Shown here piece after piece: positions 54,769-62,841 of a stretch of 64,000 nt of DNA (within the stretch, counting starts at the first letter, position 1; every line of letters begins with the position of its first letter). This stretch comes from Paenibacillus sanguinis 2301083 = DSM 16941 (lineage in GTDB: Bacteria > Bacillota > Bacilli > Paenibacillales > Paenibacillaceae), in NCBI RefSeq assembly GCF_000374825.1, contig NZ_KB895380.1:62001-126000 (forward strand). Reading direction: 5' to 3'. Under the pieces are notes generated by a model, which did not search any database, had not been told where the DNA came from, and worked only from the letters and a program-made list of their open reading frames with translations. Position numbers and translations under genes: made by a program.

Positions 54769-54958
54769 TTTATCATTTGTTAACTACTGCTGAATCATAC
54801 TCCTCCGGCCAGGAAGGTGTAAAGGCAGGTTAACGGTCAAAAGAGGAAGGTTTTATATCAACATGGCTCAGATAAGCGGTTACACGCTTTCCCCTCATCG
54901 ATTATTTCGCATAATCAACGAAATTCACGCTCTTACGTAAATATCGGTTCAAAGTTCT
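54769..54958. other. Upstream leader and promoter region of kimA
   Basis: 190 bases between the riboswitch and the stop of the threonine aldolase gene. A TTGACC (minus strand, about 54837) is a possible -35, but no matching -10 at proper spacing is clear. No terminator for the aldolase gene was found. Confidence 0.3.
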
Positions 54959-56080
54959 TCACGATCTTTCCGTTTGCAACTTTTGATTCAGCAGCCGAAA
55001 TGCCAATTGCAGCTTGTCCTTGGGAACCTCGGCATACCGATCACCTATATTCACCTCGAAGCTGCACCCGCCGCTACTGCGTTCTTTCACCATAGGCGTC
55101 AGTCCAATCCCCGTCTCCCGATATACCTCAAGGAGGAGTTGCTCCAATTGCTTCTTGGGCAGGTCTGCGTGAACGTGGAACATATTAGACACCGGAACTT
55201 TTGGCAGGGTACTGATATGACGACAACGATTATAGAGCTGAGCCAGCTCACGGGCTTGCTGATAATATTGCTCCATCTTGCCCACTCGTAATTCGTAATA
55301 GTAATCTGCACTTAAAAAATAGGGATACAAGCTGATCAAATCCCCACCGTGGCGGCGTTTCCATATCCTTGATTCGTCTACCAACTCATGGCCCCCGGCC
55401 AGAATGGCTCCGGCAATCCCGCCAAGGCCCTTATAAAATGAGATATACACACTATCGAACAGGGCGCACACCTCCGCTGCGGTCCTTTGGTAGTAAGGGA
55501 GAATTTCAAATAAGCGCGCACCATCCAGATGCAGCTTGATTCCGTGCTCCCGGCAGTAAGAAGAAATGGCCTCCAGCTCGGCAAATGGCGGCAACTGCCC
55601 ACCGATCTCGCGTTGTGGCAGTTCCAGCAGCAAGCAAGCGATCTCCTTGCCCACCAGACTATGGACATCAGGCAAACGAATGAGCCGATTCGGGGATGCC
55701 AGCAGGGTAGGCTCTATCCCATGCAATTTCTTCAAGCCGTCCTCTTCATGGATCTCCAAATGGCAGAGAGGATGATACGCCACTCGCTTCGTTCCCCTCT
55801 GATCGCACCAAATTCTAAGCGCAATTTGCTGTGCCATCGTACCGCTAGGGAAGAATGCCGCTGCTTCCTTACCTAGCACACCCGCCATTTTGGCTTCAAA
55901 GTCCTCGATGGCCTGTCCTTTTCCATACATATCGCTATCCAGTCCGCCGTTCACCTTCTCCAAGGCTTGCTTCAACACATCCACATTTCGCTTCCCATGC
56001 CCCGGCACTTGATATACCGTACGCTTGAATGCGTCCGACAAGGACTTTTTCTCCCTCTTTCCTTGATTGTCAGCCATCAT
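54959..56080 (-). CDS. Threonine aldolase family PLP enzyme
   Basis: 373 residues. Fold-type I PLP enzyme of the beta-eliminating lyase/threonine aldolase family: AAFFPSGTMAQQIALRIWCD, HLDGARLFEILPYY (Asp binds the pyridine nitrogen), and SVYISFYKGLGGIAGAILAG with the PLP Lys. Typical enzymes split L-threonine or L-allo-threonine to glycine and acetaldehyde. The N-terminal 60 residues differ a little from classic LtaE, so other beta-hydroxy amino acids are possible. ATG follows AGAGGAGAT. Confidence 0.85.
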   Translation of the reverse strand: MMADNQGKREKKSLSDAFKRTVYQVPGHGKRNVDVLKQALEKVNGGLDSDMYGKGQAIEDFEAKMAGVLGKEAAAFFPSGTMAQQIALRIWCDQRGTKRVAYHPLCHLEIHEEDGLKKLHGIEPTLLASPNRLIRLPDVHSLVGKEIACLLLELPQREIGGQLPPFAELEAISSYCREHGIKLHLDGARLFEILPYYQRTAAEVCALFDSVYISFYKGLGGIAGAILAGGHELVDESRIWKRRHGGDLISLYPYFLSADYYYELRVGKMEQYYQQARELAQLYNRCRHISTLPKVPVSNMFHVHADLPKKQLEQLLLEVYRETGIGLTPMVKERSSGGCSFEVNIGDRYAEVPKDKLQLAFRLLNQKLQTERS

Positions 56081-56176
56081 ACTTATCTCCTCTCCGTTTC
56101 CTATCCCCCTGTGATTTATGATTTATTTTATGCTCTATTATAGCGGACTCTCGGGAAGTTGGAATTAACCGATCCA

Positions 56177-56212
56177 GAAAAAAAAGTGCGCAGGCTTCTT
56201 CACCTGTGCACT
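56177..56212 (-). terminator. Terminator of the Ca2+ ATPase gene
   Basis: AGTGCACAGG pairs with CCTGCGCACT (one G-U pair) over an eight-base loop, followed on the minus strand by a T8 run. Confidence 0.9.
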
Positions 56213-56231
56213 TGAATCCACTTAACCATAA

Positions 56232-58862
56232 TTAGGCTGACGCTTCTTTTCTCATCCGGACGAACACCTTGATGATTTCGTTAAGAATTAACGGAATCAA
56301 GGCAAGGACGAAGACCAGACCCCAGTCCAGCAAGCTCAGGTTCTGTACCTTAAAGGCAGCGGCCAGGAACGGGATGGAGATCGACGCATATTGCAGCACC
56401 AGGCCAGCGATGACCGCACCGACCAGCATCTTGTTGGAGAACAGGCCGATGGTGAAAATGGACTTCGTGGCGCTGCGCTTGGAGAACGAGTAGAACAATT
56501 GGGACGCGGCCAATACGACAAAGGCCATCGTCCGGGCGTAAGTCATAGCCTCTTCGGAGATATTCGGCGACCGCAGGCCATATCCGTGTTCAGCCAATCC
56601 AATGTAGAAGGCAAAGAGCGTCAATACCCCGATCAGCAACCCGCCCAGCACCGCTTGCAGCGCTGCACCTCTGGCGAAGAAGCTCTCCTTGGGGTTCCGC
56701 GGCTTGTGCCTCATGACATCCTTCTCCCCCGGATCAACGCCCAAGGCAATCGCCGGAAGCGTATCTGTCACCAGGTTGATCCAGAGAATTTGGGTAGCCA
56801 GCAGCGGCAACGGCCAGAAGAACAGGATCGATGCCAGAATCGCGACAATCTCCCCGAAGTTACAAGCTAACAGGAAGGTGACCGTCTTGCGGATGTTGGC
56901 GTAGATGTTGCGCCCTTCCCGAATTGCCTGGACAATGGTCGTAAAATTATCATCCGTCAAGATCATGTCGCTGGCGCCCTTCGAGACATCCGTCCCGGTA
57001 ATTCCCATCGCTACACCGATATCGGCATTCTTGAGTGAAGGTGCGTCGTTTACACCGTCCCCGGTCATGGAGACGATGTTGCCTTGGGCCTTAAAGGCCT
57101 TGACGATTTTCACCTTATGCTCAGGGGAGACGCGGGCAAATACGCGAATGTTGCGAATTTTCTCAGCAAAGTCCTGGTCGGACAAGGTATCAATCTCCGC
57201 TCCGGTCATGCTCTGGTCTAAGGAATGAGCAATGTCCAGCTCCTTGGCAATAGCCACCGCCGTATTCCGGTGGTCCCCCGTAATCATGACCGGTGTAATA
57301 CCAGCCATCTTCGCTTCCCGAATCGAATCCTTGACCTCGATCCGTGGCGGATCGATCATGCCGACGAAGCCCAGCACGGTCAAATCCTGCTCCATTTCCT
57401 CCGGTGGCAGGATGCGATCCGTGTCTTTGTATGCCGCTCCCAGCACACGGAGGGCATCATCCGACATCGCTTCCGCCGCCTGCAAATAACGCTGCTTCAG
57501 TTCCTCGGTCAACGGCACAACCTCACCGTTCACCACGGCGGAGCTGGATATTTGCAGCAGCTGGTCGATGGCCCCCTTTGTATGTACCCGGTAGCCTTCT
57601 CGGGTCTGATTCAAGGTAGACATAAGCTTCCGGTCGGAGTCAAAAGGCTTCTCCCCGACTCGCTTATATTCTGCTTCCAGCGATCTCTTAAGAATATTAT
57701 GCTGCTCTCCGTAAACCACAAGCGCGATCTCTGTCGGGTCTCCCGTGCCTTCCCCATTCTCATAAGTCGCATCGGAACAGAGCACAAAAGCCTTGATCAT
57801 TTCAACGGGAACATCATCTTCCAGCGATTCGGCCGTAAAATGCTTCACTACGGTCATTTTATTCTGTGTCAGTGTTCCGGTCTTATCGGAACAGATGATA
57901 TTCACAGAGCCCAAGGTTTCTACGGCTGGAAGCTTTTTCACGATAGCGTTGATGCGTGACATGCGCGTCACGCCCAAGGCCAGCACAATCGCTACGATTG
58001 CAGGCAGTCCCTCCGGGATTGCAGCCACAGCAAGACTGATAGCTGTAAGGAATAGCTCGAACAAATCGCGGCCCTGGAGCAAACCGATCAAGAAGATGAC
58101 CAAACAGATGCCGATAGCGATATAACCAAGCATTTTGCCCAGTTCTTCCAGCTTCTTTTGCAGCGGGGTTAGCTCCTGAATGTCCTCATCCAGAATCTTG
58201 GCAATTTTGCCCATTTCCGTATCCATCGCCGTAGCCACAACAACGCCTTCCCCACGTCCGTAGGTGACCAGTGTAGACATGAAGGCCATATTGCTCAAAT
58301 CACCGATTGGTGTCTTGGGATCTTCATACAGATCCTCGGCTTGCTTATCTGACGGAACCGATTCCCCTGTAAGCGCCGATTCCTCAATTTGCAGGTTAGC
58401 ACTCTCCAGCAAACGCAAGTCCGCCGGAATATACCGGCCAGCATCGAGAATGACGATATCTCCAGGCACAATATCGACGGAATCGATCTCCTTCACTTCA
58501 CCGCCACGTCGAACCAATGATTTATTAGCCGTCATTTGCTGCAATGCTTCAATGGCCTTCTCCGCTTTCCGCTCCTGAATTACGCCGATGGCTGCATTGA
58601 GAATAACGACGGCAAGAATAATAATAGCATCTACATATTCTCCAACAATCAGCGTGACCACAACCGCACCAAGCAATACGTAGATTAGCATATCCTTGAG
58701 TTGTGCGAAGAAGAGCTTCAACAGGCTTGGCTTAGGCTTGCCCTTCAATTGGTTGGAGCCGTACTGCTCCTTCCTCGCCTTGACCTCTTCAGAGGATAAG
58801 CCGGATGTAGCATTTACCTTAAGCTCTGCCAAGACAGCTTCCCGGGTTTTGGTATACCACAT
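56232..58862 (-). CDS. Calcium-translocating P-type ATPase (SERCA/PMCA type)
   Basis: 876 residues, full length. Cation ATPase N-terminus (1-70), helices M1-M2, actuator domain with ALTGESVP near 165, M3-M4 with AAIPEGLP (the PEGL calcium-site motif) near 285, phosphorylation site SDKTGTLTQ near 327, KGAIDQLL near 475, hinge TGDGVNDAPSLK near 600, and M5-M10. It exports Ca2+ from the cytoplasm at the cost of ATP. Relatives such as B. subtilis YloB are spore-related. Start ATG 58862 has AGAGGTG upstream. Confidence 0.94.
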   Translation of the reverse strand: MWYTKTREAVLAELKVNATSGLSSEEVKARKEQYGSNQLKGKPKPSLLKLFFAQLKDMLIYVLLGAVVVTLIVGEYVDAIIILAVVILNAAIGVIQERKAEKAIEALQQMTANKSLVRRGGEVKEIDSVDIVPGDIVILDAGRYIPADLRLLESANLQIEESALTGESVPSDKQAEDLYEDPKTPIGDLSNMAFMSTLVTYGRGEGVVVATAMDTEMGKIAKILDEDIQELTPLQKKLEELGKMLGYIAIGICLVIFLIGLLQGRDLFELFLTAISLAVAAIPEGLPAIVAIVLALGVTRMSRINAIVKKLPAVETLGSVNIICSDKTGTLTQNKMTVVKHFTAESLEDDVPVEMIKAFVLCSDATYENGEGTGDPTEIALVVYGEQHNILKRSLEAEYKRVGEKPFDSDRKLMSTLNQTREGYRVHTKGAIDQLLQISSSAVVNGEVVPLTEELKQRYLQAAEAMSDDALRVLGAAYKDTDRILPPEEMEQDLTVLGFVGMIDPPRIEVKDSIREAKMAGITPVMITGDHRNTAVAIAKELDIAHSLDQSMTGAEIDTLSDQDFAEKIRNIRVFARVSPEHKVKIVKAFKAQGNIVSMTGDGVNDAPSLKNADIGVAMGITGTDVSKGASDMILTDDNFTTIVQAIREGRNIYANIRKTVTFLLACNFGEIVAILASILFFWPLPLLATQILWINLVTDTLPAIALGVDPGEKDVMRHKPRNPKESFFARGAALQAVLGGLLIGVLTLFAFYIGLAEHGYGLRSPNISEEAMTYARTMAFVVLAASQLFYSFSKRSATKSIFTIGLFSNKMLVGAVIAGLVLQYASISIPFLAAAFKVQNLSLLDWGLVFVLALIPLILNEIIKVFVRMRKEASA

Positions 58863-59053
58863 GCATTCAACACCTCTTCCTTCAAATTAGAGACAGCCAT
58901 ACCAGTTTCGCTACCTGTATTGTAAACCTAATCGGGCATAAATTATCAAAAATTCAGCCCCTCTTTTTTATACGAATAATTGTACAAAGGGTGTCCGTAT
59001 TTTGTAATTTTATCCTCTAACGCTACCGCACAGATGAAAAAAGAGGACCCTTG

Positions 59054-59062
59054 TGCTACAAT
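59054..59062 (+). promoter_or_regulatory. Extended -10 promoter of udk
   Basis: TGCTACAAT, an extended -10, lies 45 bases before the udk start. No clear -35 is needed. Confidence 0.45.
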
Positions 59063-59106
59063 ACTGAAATGTTAACGGGATCTTGTCTAGGAGGACGTGG
59101 AATTAT

Positions 59107-59733
59107 ATGCTAATTATAGGTATCGCTGGCGGCACCGGCTCGGGGAAGACCACCGTAGCCCGTTCGGTTATCAGCCAGCTCGCAACCGATAAAATAACTT
59201 TTATCTCCCAGGATAATTATTATAAAGACCAATCCCATCTGGTGATGAGCGAGCGGGAGAAGACCAACTACGACCATCCCTTCGCCTTTGACAACGAGCT
59301 GCTGGTACAGCACCTCACCCTGCTTAAGAACGGTGAAGCAGCGTACGCCCCCGTGTATGACTTCCCGAATCACACCCGCTCCGACAAGACAATTCAACTG
59401 CTGCCAGGTCGCATTGTCATCGTGGAGGGGCTGTTTGTGCTGTACGACGAGAAGCTGAGAGAGTTGCTTGATATCAAGGTATTCGTCGATACGGATTCCG
59501 ATGTGCGCATCCTGCGACGCGTTCTGCGTGATATGGAGGAACGCGGGCGTTCGATCCACTCCATTTATCAGCAATATTTGGCAACGGTAAAGCCCATGCA
59601 CGAAGCGTTTATTGAACCCTCCAAGAAATATGCCGATCTGATCATCCCTGAAGGCGGACATAATGAAGTAGGTATTCAACTGCTGACCATTTTAACCGAG
59701 AAGCATCTGACCGGGGGTATCGGTCAGAGCTAA
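59107..59733 (+). CDS. udk: Uridine kinase
   Basis: 208 residues from ATG 59107; AGGAGG lies 12 bases upstream, slightly far, but the longer frame from TTG 59083 would place that site inside the gene. P-loop GGTGSGKTT (residues 8-16), SQDNYYKDQ near 38, NYDHPFAFD near 58, YDFPNHTRS near 86 and the lid RRVLRDMEERGRS near 140. Phosphorylates uridine and cytidine with ATP or GTP for pyrimidine salvage. Monocistronic. Confidence 0.95.
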   Translation: MLIIGIAGGTGSGKTTVARSVISQLATDKITFISQDNYYKDQSHLVMSEREKTNYDHPFAFDNELLVQHLTLLKNGEAAYAPVYDFPNHTRSDKTIQLLPGRIVIVEGLFVLYDEKLRELLDIKVFVDTDSDVRILRRVLRDMEERGRSIHSIYQQYLATVKPMHEAFIEPSKKYADLIIPEGGHNEVGIQLLTILTEKHLTGGIGQS

Positions 59734-59762
59734 AATAGAACCGTTTCCGCACCAAAAATGAC

Positions 59763-59812
59763 ATAAAAAAAGCGGCTCCTCCCTAGTAGATCATCTCTAC
59801 CGGAAGGAGCCT
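59763..59812 (-). terminator. Terminator of the DUF378 gene
   Basis: GGCTCCTTCCGGTAGA pairs imperfectly with TCTACTAGGGAGGAGCC, followed on the minus strand by CGCTTTTTTT. It also lies after udk and may stop both. Confidence 0.75.
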
Positions 59813-59833
59813 CTTGATGAACTTGCGCTTGCC

Positions 59834-60046
59834 TTATCTGGCGACTTCGTCTTCGGTCACATCGCCAAAGAACTTGAACGCATAAATTGCGCAAACCCCC
59901 ACAATGACGTAAATGATTCGGGCAAGGGTGGAATCTTGTCCTCCAAAAATACCGGCAACTAAATCATATTGGAACAGTCCCACCAGCAGCCAGTTCAATC
60001 CCCCTACAATCAGTAAAGTCAAAGCTACAATATTTAACGTCTTCAT
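59834..60046 (-). CDS. DUF378 small membrane protein
   Basis: 70 residues from ATG 60046 (GAGGAG 12 bases upstream; a TTG at 60058 overlaps that site). Two membrane helices: LNIVALTLLIVGGLNWLLVGLFQYDLVAGIFGG and LARIIYVIVGVCAIYAF, the DUF378 pattern. Function unknown; relatives are common in Firmicutes. Confidence 0.9.
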   Translation of the reverse strand: MKTLNIVALTLLIVGGLNWLLVGLFQYDLVAGIFGGQDSTLARIIYVIVGVCAIYAFKFFGDVTEDEVAR

Positions 60047-60310
60047 TCGGTATGCCAACTCCTCAATGGAAATGTGGTTATTTATTAGTTAATTTCCCAC
60101 ATTAGCCGGGGTTTATGCATGTCCGTCAATAAATCGTTATTGATTCTATCACAAGTTCATCGCCAGGAACTCAAATTCTAGTGAGCCAAGATTATCTTCC
60201 GCAACCGATGAACAAGCACAGGCATTTCACAGGCGGCTACGTACAATAGAATCAGGTATGTAGGTTAAGTAGGTAAGTTTGTGAAAACCCACAAATGAGG
60301 TGATTCTTAT

Positions 60311-60844
60311 ATGGCAAATTCGGCAAAAATCCGCCAACGTGCCATACAATTAAAAGATCGGCCGGTCTGTATCACGTTGCGTAACGGGCAAACTTATGTA
60401 GGATGGATTAGTGGATTTGATGAGAACGGGGTGACCTTGTCCGGTAAGCCAAAAACAAAGAAATCTCACAAAAAAACAGCCAAAAAAACCTCTTCTCGTC
60501 GTAAAAAAGCTCAAGTCAGAGCCTTGTCCCCCTCGTTCAACGGACTCTCAGCCCCCCCTTGGGATACGACAACTGGTTCTCGACCGCTGCCCCCGGAAAT
60601 TCCATCCCCCACGGCCTTTGGCAACCCCTACATGGGTATGGGATGGAACGGCGGAGAATATGGTTACGGTAGCGGAGCAGGGAGCCTGGTCAGCCTGTCC
60701 CCCACCACCGCTATTCCTGTACGACCACGTATGAGAGAACTTATTGAGACCGCCAAGAAGTATATGCCAGTTATGAAGTTGGGTTACAATGCCATCCGAT
60801 CCATCATCCCGTTCTTCAACGGTATCAAGGCCCTGATGGTCTGA
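60311..60844 (+). CDS. Sm-like N-terminal protein with basic linker and Gly/Tyr-rich middle
   Basis: 177 residues; ATG follows GAGGTGAT. Residues about 8-45 (IQLKDRPVCITLRNGQTYVG then WISGFDENGVTLSG) have the V-I-L-NG-xxxxG-x-D pattern of Sm/LSm strands, as in Hfq. Next a lysine-rich linker (KTKKSHKKTAKKTSSRRKKA), a Pro/Gly/Tyr-rich region (GNPYMGMGWNGGEYGYGSG) and a C-terminal hydrophobic stretch (LGYNAIRSIIPFFNGIKALM). This combination could bind RNA or sit in the spore or at membranes; I do not recognise a named family. Monocistronic. Confidence 0.75.
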   Translation: MANSAKIRQRAIQLKDRPVCITLRNGQTYVGWISGFDENGVTLSGKPKTKKSHKKTAKKTSSRRKKAQVRALSPSFNGLSAPPWDTTTGSRPLPPEIPSPTAFGNPYMGMGWNGGEYGYGSGAGSLVSLSPTTAIPVRPRMRELIETAKKYMPVMKLGYNAIRSIIPFFNGIKALMV

Positions 60845-60860
60845 ATCAGGGCCTCATGGC
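60829..60860. terminator. Bidirectional terminator between convergent genes
   Basis: GGCCCTGAT pairs with ATCAGGGCC across a short loop holding the upstream gene's stop codon. It ends both the Sm-like gene and the RpiR-type gene; U-tracts are short. Confidence 0.6.
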
Positions 60861-60862
60861 CC

Positions 60863-61729
60863 TTAGTCTTCAGATTCAATGCGCTTCAATTCTTGAATCG
60901 CTTCCCTGGTCTTGTAGACCTTATCAAGGGATGCTTCCGTATCCAGGGAAGCATAAGTATAATACAGAACGTCAATGATGAAGAACTGGCTATGCTTGGA
61001 ACCTGTCGCGGCACTACGCACCTTCGCTTCAGGCGCGAGGGACGTGAATAAGCTGATATCGCTTAATTCCGACAGCTCGCTTCGACCAAAGCCGGTGAAG
61101 CTAATCGTCACAAGCCCGGCCTTTTGGGCAAACTTCATCATCTGCAGGACTTCCTTGGTCGTAGCGCTATAAGACACTCCAATAAAGACGCTGCCTTTGG
61201 GGGCATTCGCCAAGCTCATCGTTAATACATGCATATCCGAAAACACATATGCATTTTTCCCTAATCGCAGCCATTTCTGTGCGATATCCTCGGCCACCAA
61301 GCCCGAGGCTCCCACTCCGTAAGCAAATATGGACGGCGCATGATATAAGCTATGCGCCGCTTTTTCGATGGTATCAATCTGGATGAGGCCGACGGTGTCT
61401 CTCAAGGACTGCACCGCATTGGATAGAATTTTGTCGATCAGATCGCTTGTATTCTCATTTTTGTTCAAGTCATAGTACCCGACCTTTTGATCTTGTGCCA
61501 GATCGGCCGACAGAGCTACCTTCAATTCCGGAAAGCCCTTCAATCCCATGGAACGGCAGAACCGAATGACAGAGGCGCTGCTGGATTGGGAACGGCTGGC
61601 CATCTCTTGCACTGACATGAACACAACATCCTCAGGCTCGGATAGGACAAATCGTGCCACCTTTTGTTCAGATTGCGTCAATTTAGGCATCACATTTTCG
61701 ATCCGCGATAAAATTTGGCCCCCGGCCAT
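60863..61729 (-). CDS. MurR/RpiR-type transcriptional regulator
   Basis: 288 residues from ATG 61729, with GGGAGG seven bases upstream (a GTG at 61735 lies within that site). N-terminal helix-turn-helix (about 1-75: LTQSEQKVARFVLSEPEDVV, SQSSSASVIRFCRSMGLKGF) and SIS sugar-phosphate-binding domain (about 120-250: IFAYGVGASGLVAEDIAQKW, GVSYSATTKEVLQM). Next to mupG and a PTS gene it is probably MurR, which responds to MurNAc-6-phosphate. Confidence 0.88.
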   Translation of the reverse strand: MAGGQILSRIENVMPKLTQSEQKVARFVLSEPEDVVFMSVQEMASRSQSSSASVIRFCRSMGLKGFPELKVALSADLAQDQKVGYYDLNKNENTSDLIDKILSNAVQSLRDTVGLIQIDTIEKAAHSLYHAPSIFAYGVGASGLVAEDIAQKWLRLGKNAYVFSDMHVLTMSLANAPKGSVFIGVSYSATTKEVLQMMKFAQKAGLVTISFTGFGRSELSELSDISLFTSLAPEAKVRSAATGSKHSQFFIIDVLYYTYASLDTEASLDKVYKTREAIQELKRIESED

Positions 61730-61783
61730 CTCCACGCCTCCCTTCTTATTTTACTCAATACTACTATATTAATGAACGACCAG

Positions 61784-62818
61784 CTATCTGGCAAGGAAAC
61801 GGAAGGGGTAGCCTTTCATCTGCAAGAACGGCAGCAGCGGGAGATCGTTCTCCACTACATATCCAATGACATTCACGCGTTCATCGGCTGGTAAAGGGTT
61901 AAGCACAATTTGCAGTTCGCCTTGGTAACGCTTGTAATTTTCATTATCCAGGGTGACAGCACCGCGAGGGCGGGAGATGCACCGATACGGGGCAATCGTT
62001 CCCTTAAAATGACTGCGTGCGTTCTCCGAACGGATGACATCTCGTGCGATATCAGGCCGGTTATGGTGAGTATCGTCCCAGACATGGGATGGCTGCTGAT
62101 CAGCTACTCTGACCAGGACCACTCCCTCCTTCCAGGCCACGAACTGCGACAGAGTCCATTCGCTAAGCGATAGGTCCCCAATAACAACCAAGTCCACAGC
62201 TCCCTTGGTCATGAGCTCCAAATAGCTGGCGAACGGTGCTTGATGTCGATGGTGCTCCAGCGTGGGAAGTCCCTCATGCAAAGGCCCCCGCAGCCGTCCA
62301 TCCCCCGGGATGAAAGCGCCTACCTTCAGTCCTTCCGCTTGCAGCCATTTGTTCTGAGCGCGAAACGTGCTCCACTCCAGACCGGTCTCCGGTCGGGGAT
62401 AATAATTATGCCAGGCCTCCAGCGCTGTGAAATTGGCCCCTTTCACTCGCAGATCGTTCAGTAATTCCGCGTCAATGGTGCTGGCGTTCAGGGCAACCTG
62501 CCAATCCCGGGTAAGCTCAGCAATTTCGGTATTGTCCATGCCGCTATCTATTCTTAAGCCTGTCACGCCATGCTCCTTCAACTGGGCCAAGGAGAAATTA
62601 TGGAACGTCCTTGGAGATACATCGACCATCAGCTCCATCTGATGCTCCCCGGCAAATCTGCCGATTCTTCCCAGCGGCTCAAGCAAATCTTCCGGTGCTT
62701 CTTCAGGAATCTGCAAAGACGTAAACATGGTGAGAAATCCATGCTTGCGCATTAAATCCATATACTCCAAGGTATCCTCAATGCTTTGCTCTGTTAGTGA
62801 AACTAGGAAACCACCCAT
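61784..62818 (-). CDS. mupG: MupG-type 6-phospho-N-acetylmuramidase (DUF871)
   Basis: 344 residues from ATG 62818 (AAGGAG upstream). Residues 1-240 form a TIM barrel (GGFLVSLTEQSIEDTLEYMD, LMVDVSPRTFHNF, GLRIDSGMDN) and about 245-344 a cyclophilin-like domain (FKGTIAPYRCISRPRGAVTL). MupG splits MurNAc-6-phosphate-GlcNAc taken up by the PTS during cell-wall recycling. It lies between the PTS gene and a MurR-like regulator, the set known from Staphylococcus aureus and Bacillus. The name rests on family and context. Confidence 0.88.
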   Translation of the reverse strand: MGGFLVSLTEQSIEDTLEYMDLMRKHGFLTMFTSLQIPEEAPEDLLEPLGRIGRFAGEHQMELMVDVSPRTFHNFSLAQLKEHGVTGLRIDSGMDNTEIAELTRDWQVALNASTIDAELLNDLRVKGANFTALEAWHNYYPRPETGLEWSTFRAQNKWLQAEGLKVGAFIPGDGRLRGPLHEGLPTLEHHRHQAPFASYLELMTKGAVDLVVIGDLSLSEWTLSQFVAWKEGVVLVRVADQQPSHVWDDTHHNRPDIARDVIRSENARSHFKGTIAPYRCISRPRGAVTLDNENYKRYQGELQIVLNPLPADERVNVIGYVVENDLPLLPFLQMKGYPFRFLAR

Positions 62819-62841
62819 GCTCGATCCACTCCTTTTTATTT

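Noticed and set aside
57225..57959. 244-residue open frame on the plus strand
   Set aside because: Antisense to the Ca2+ ATPase gene without start signals.
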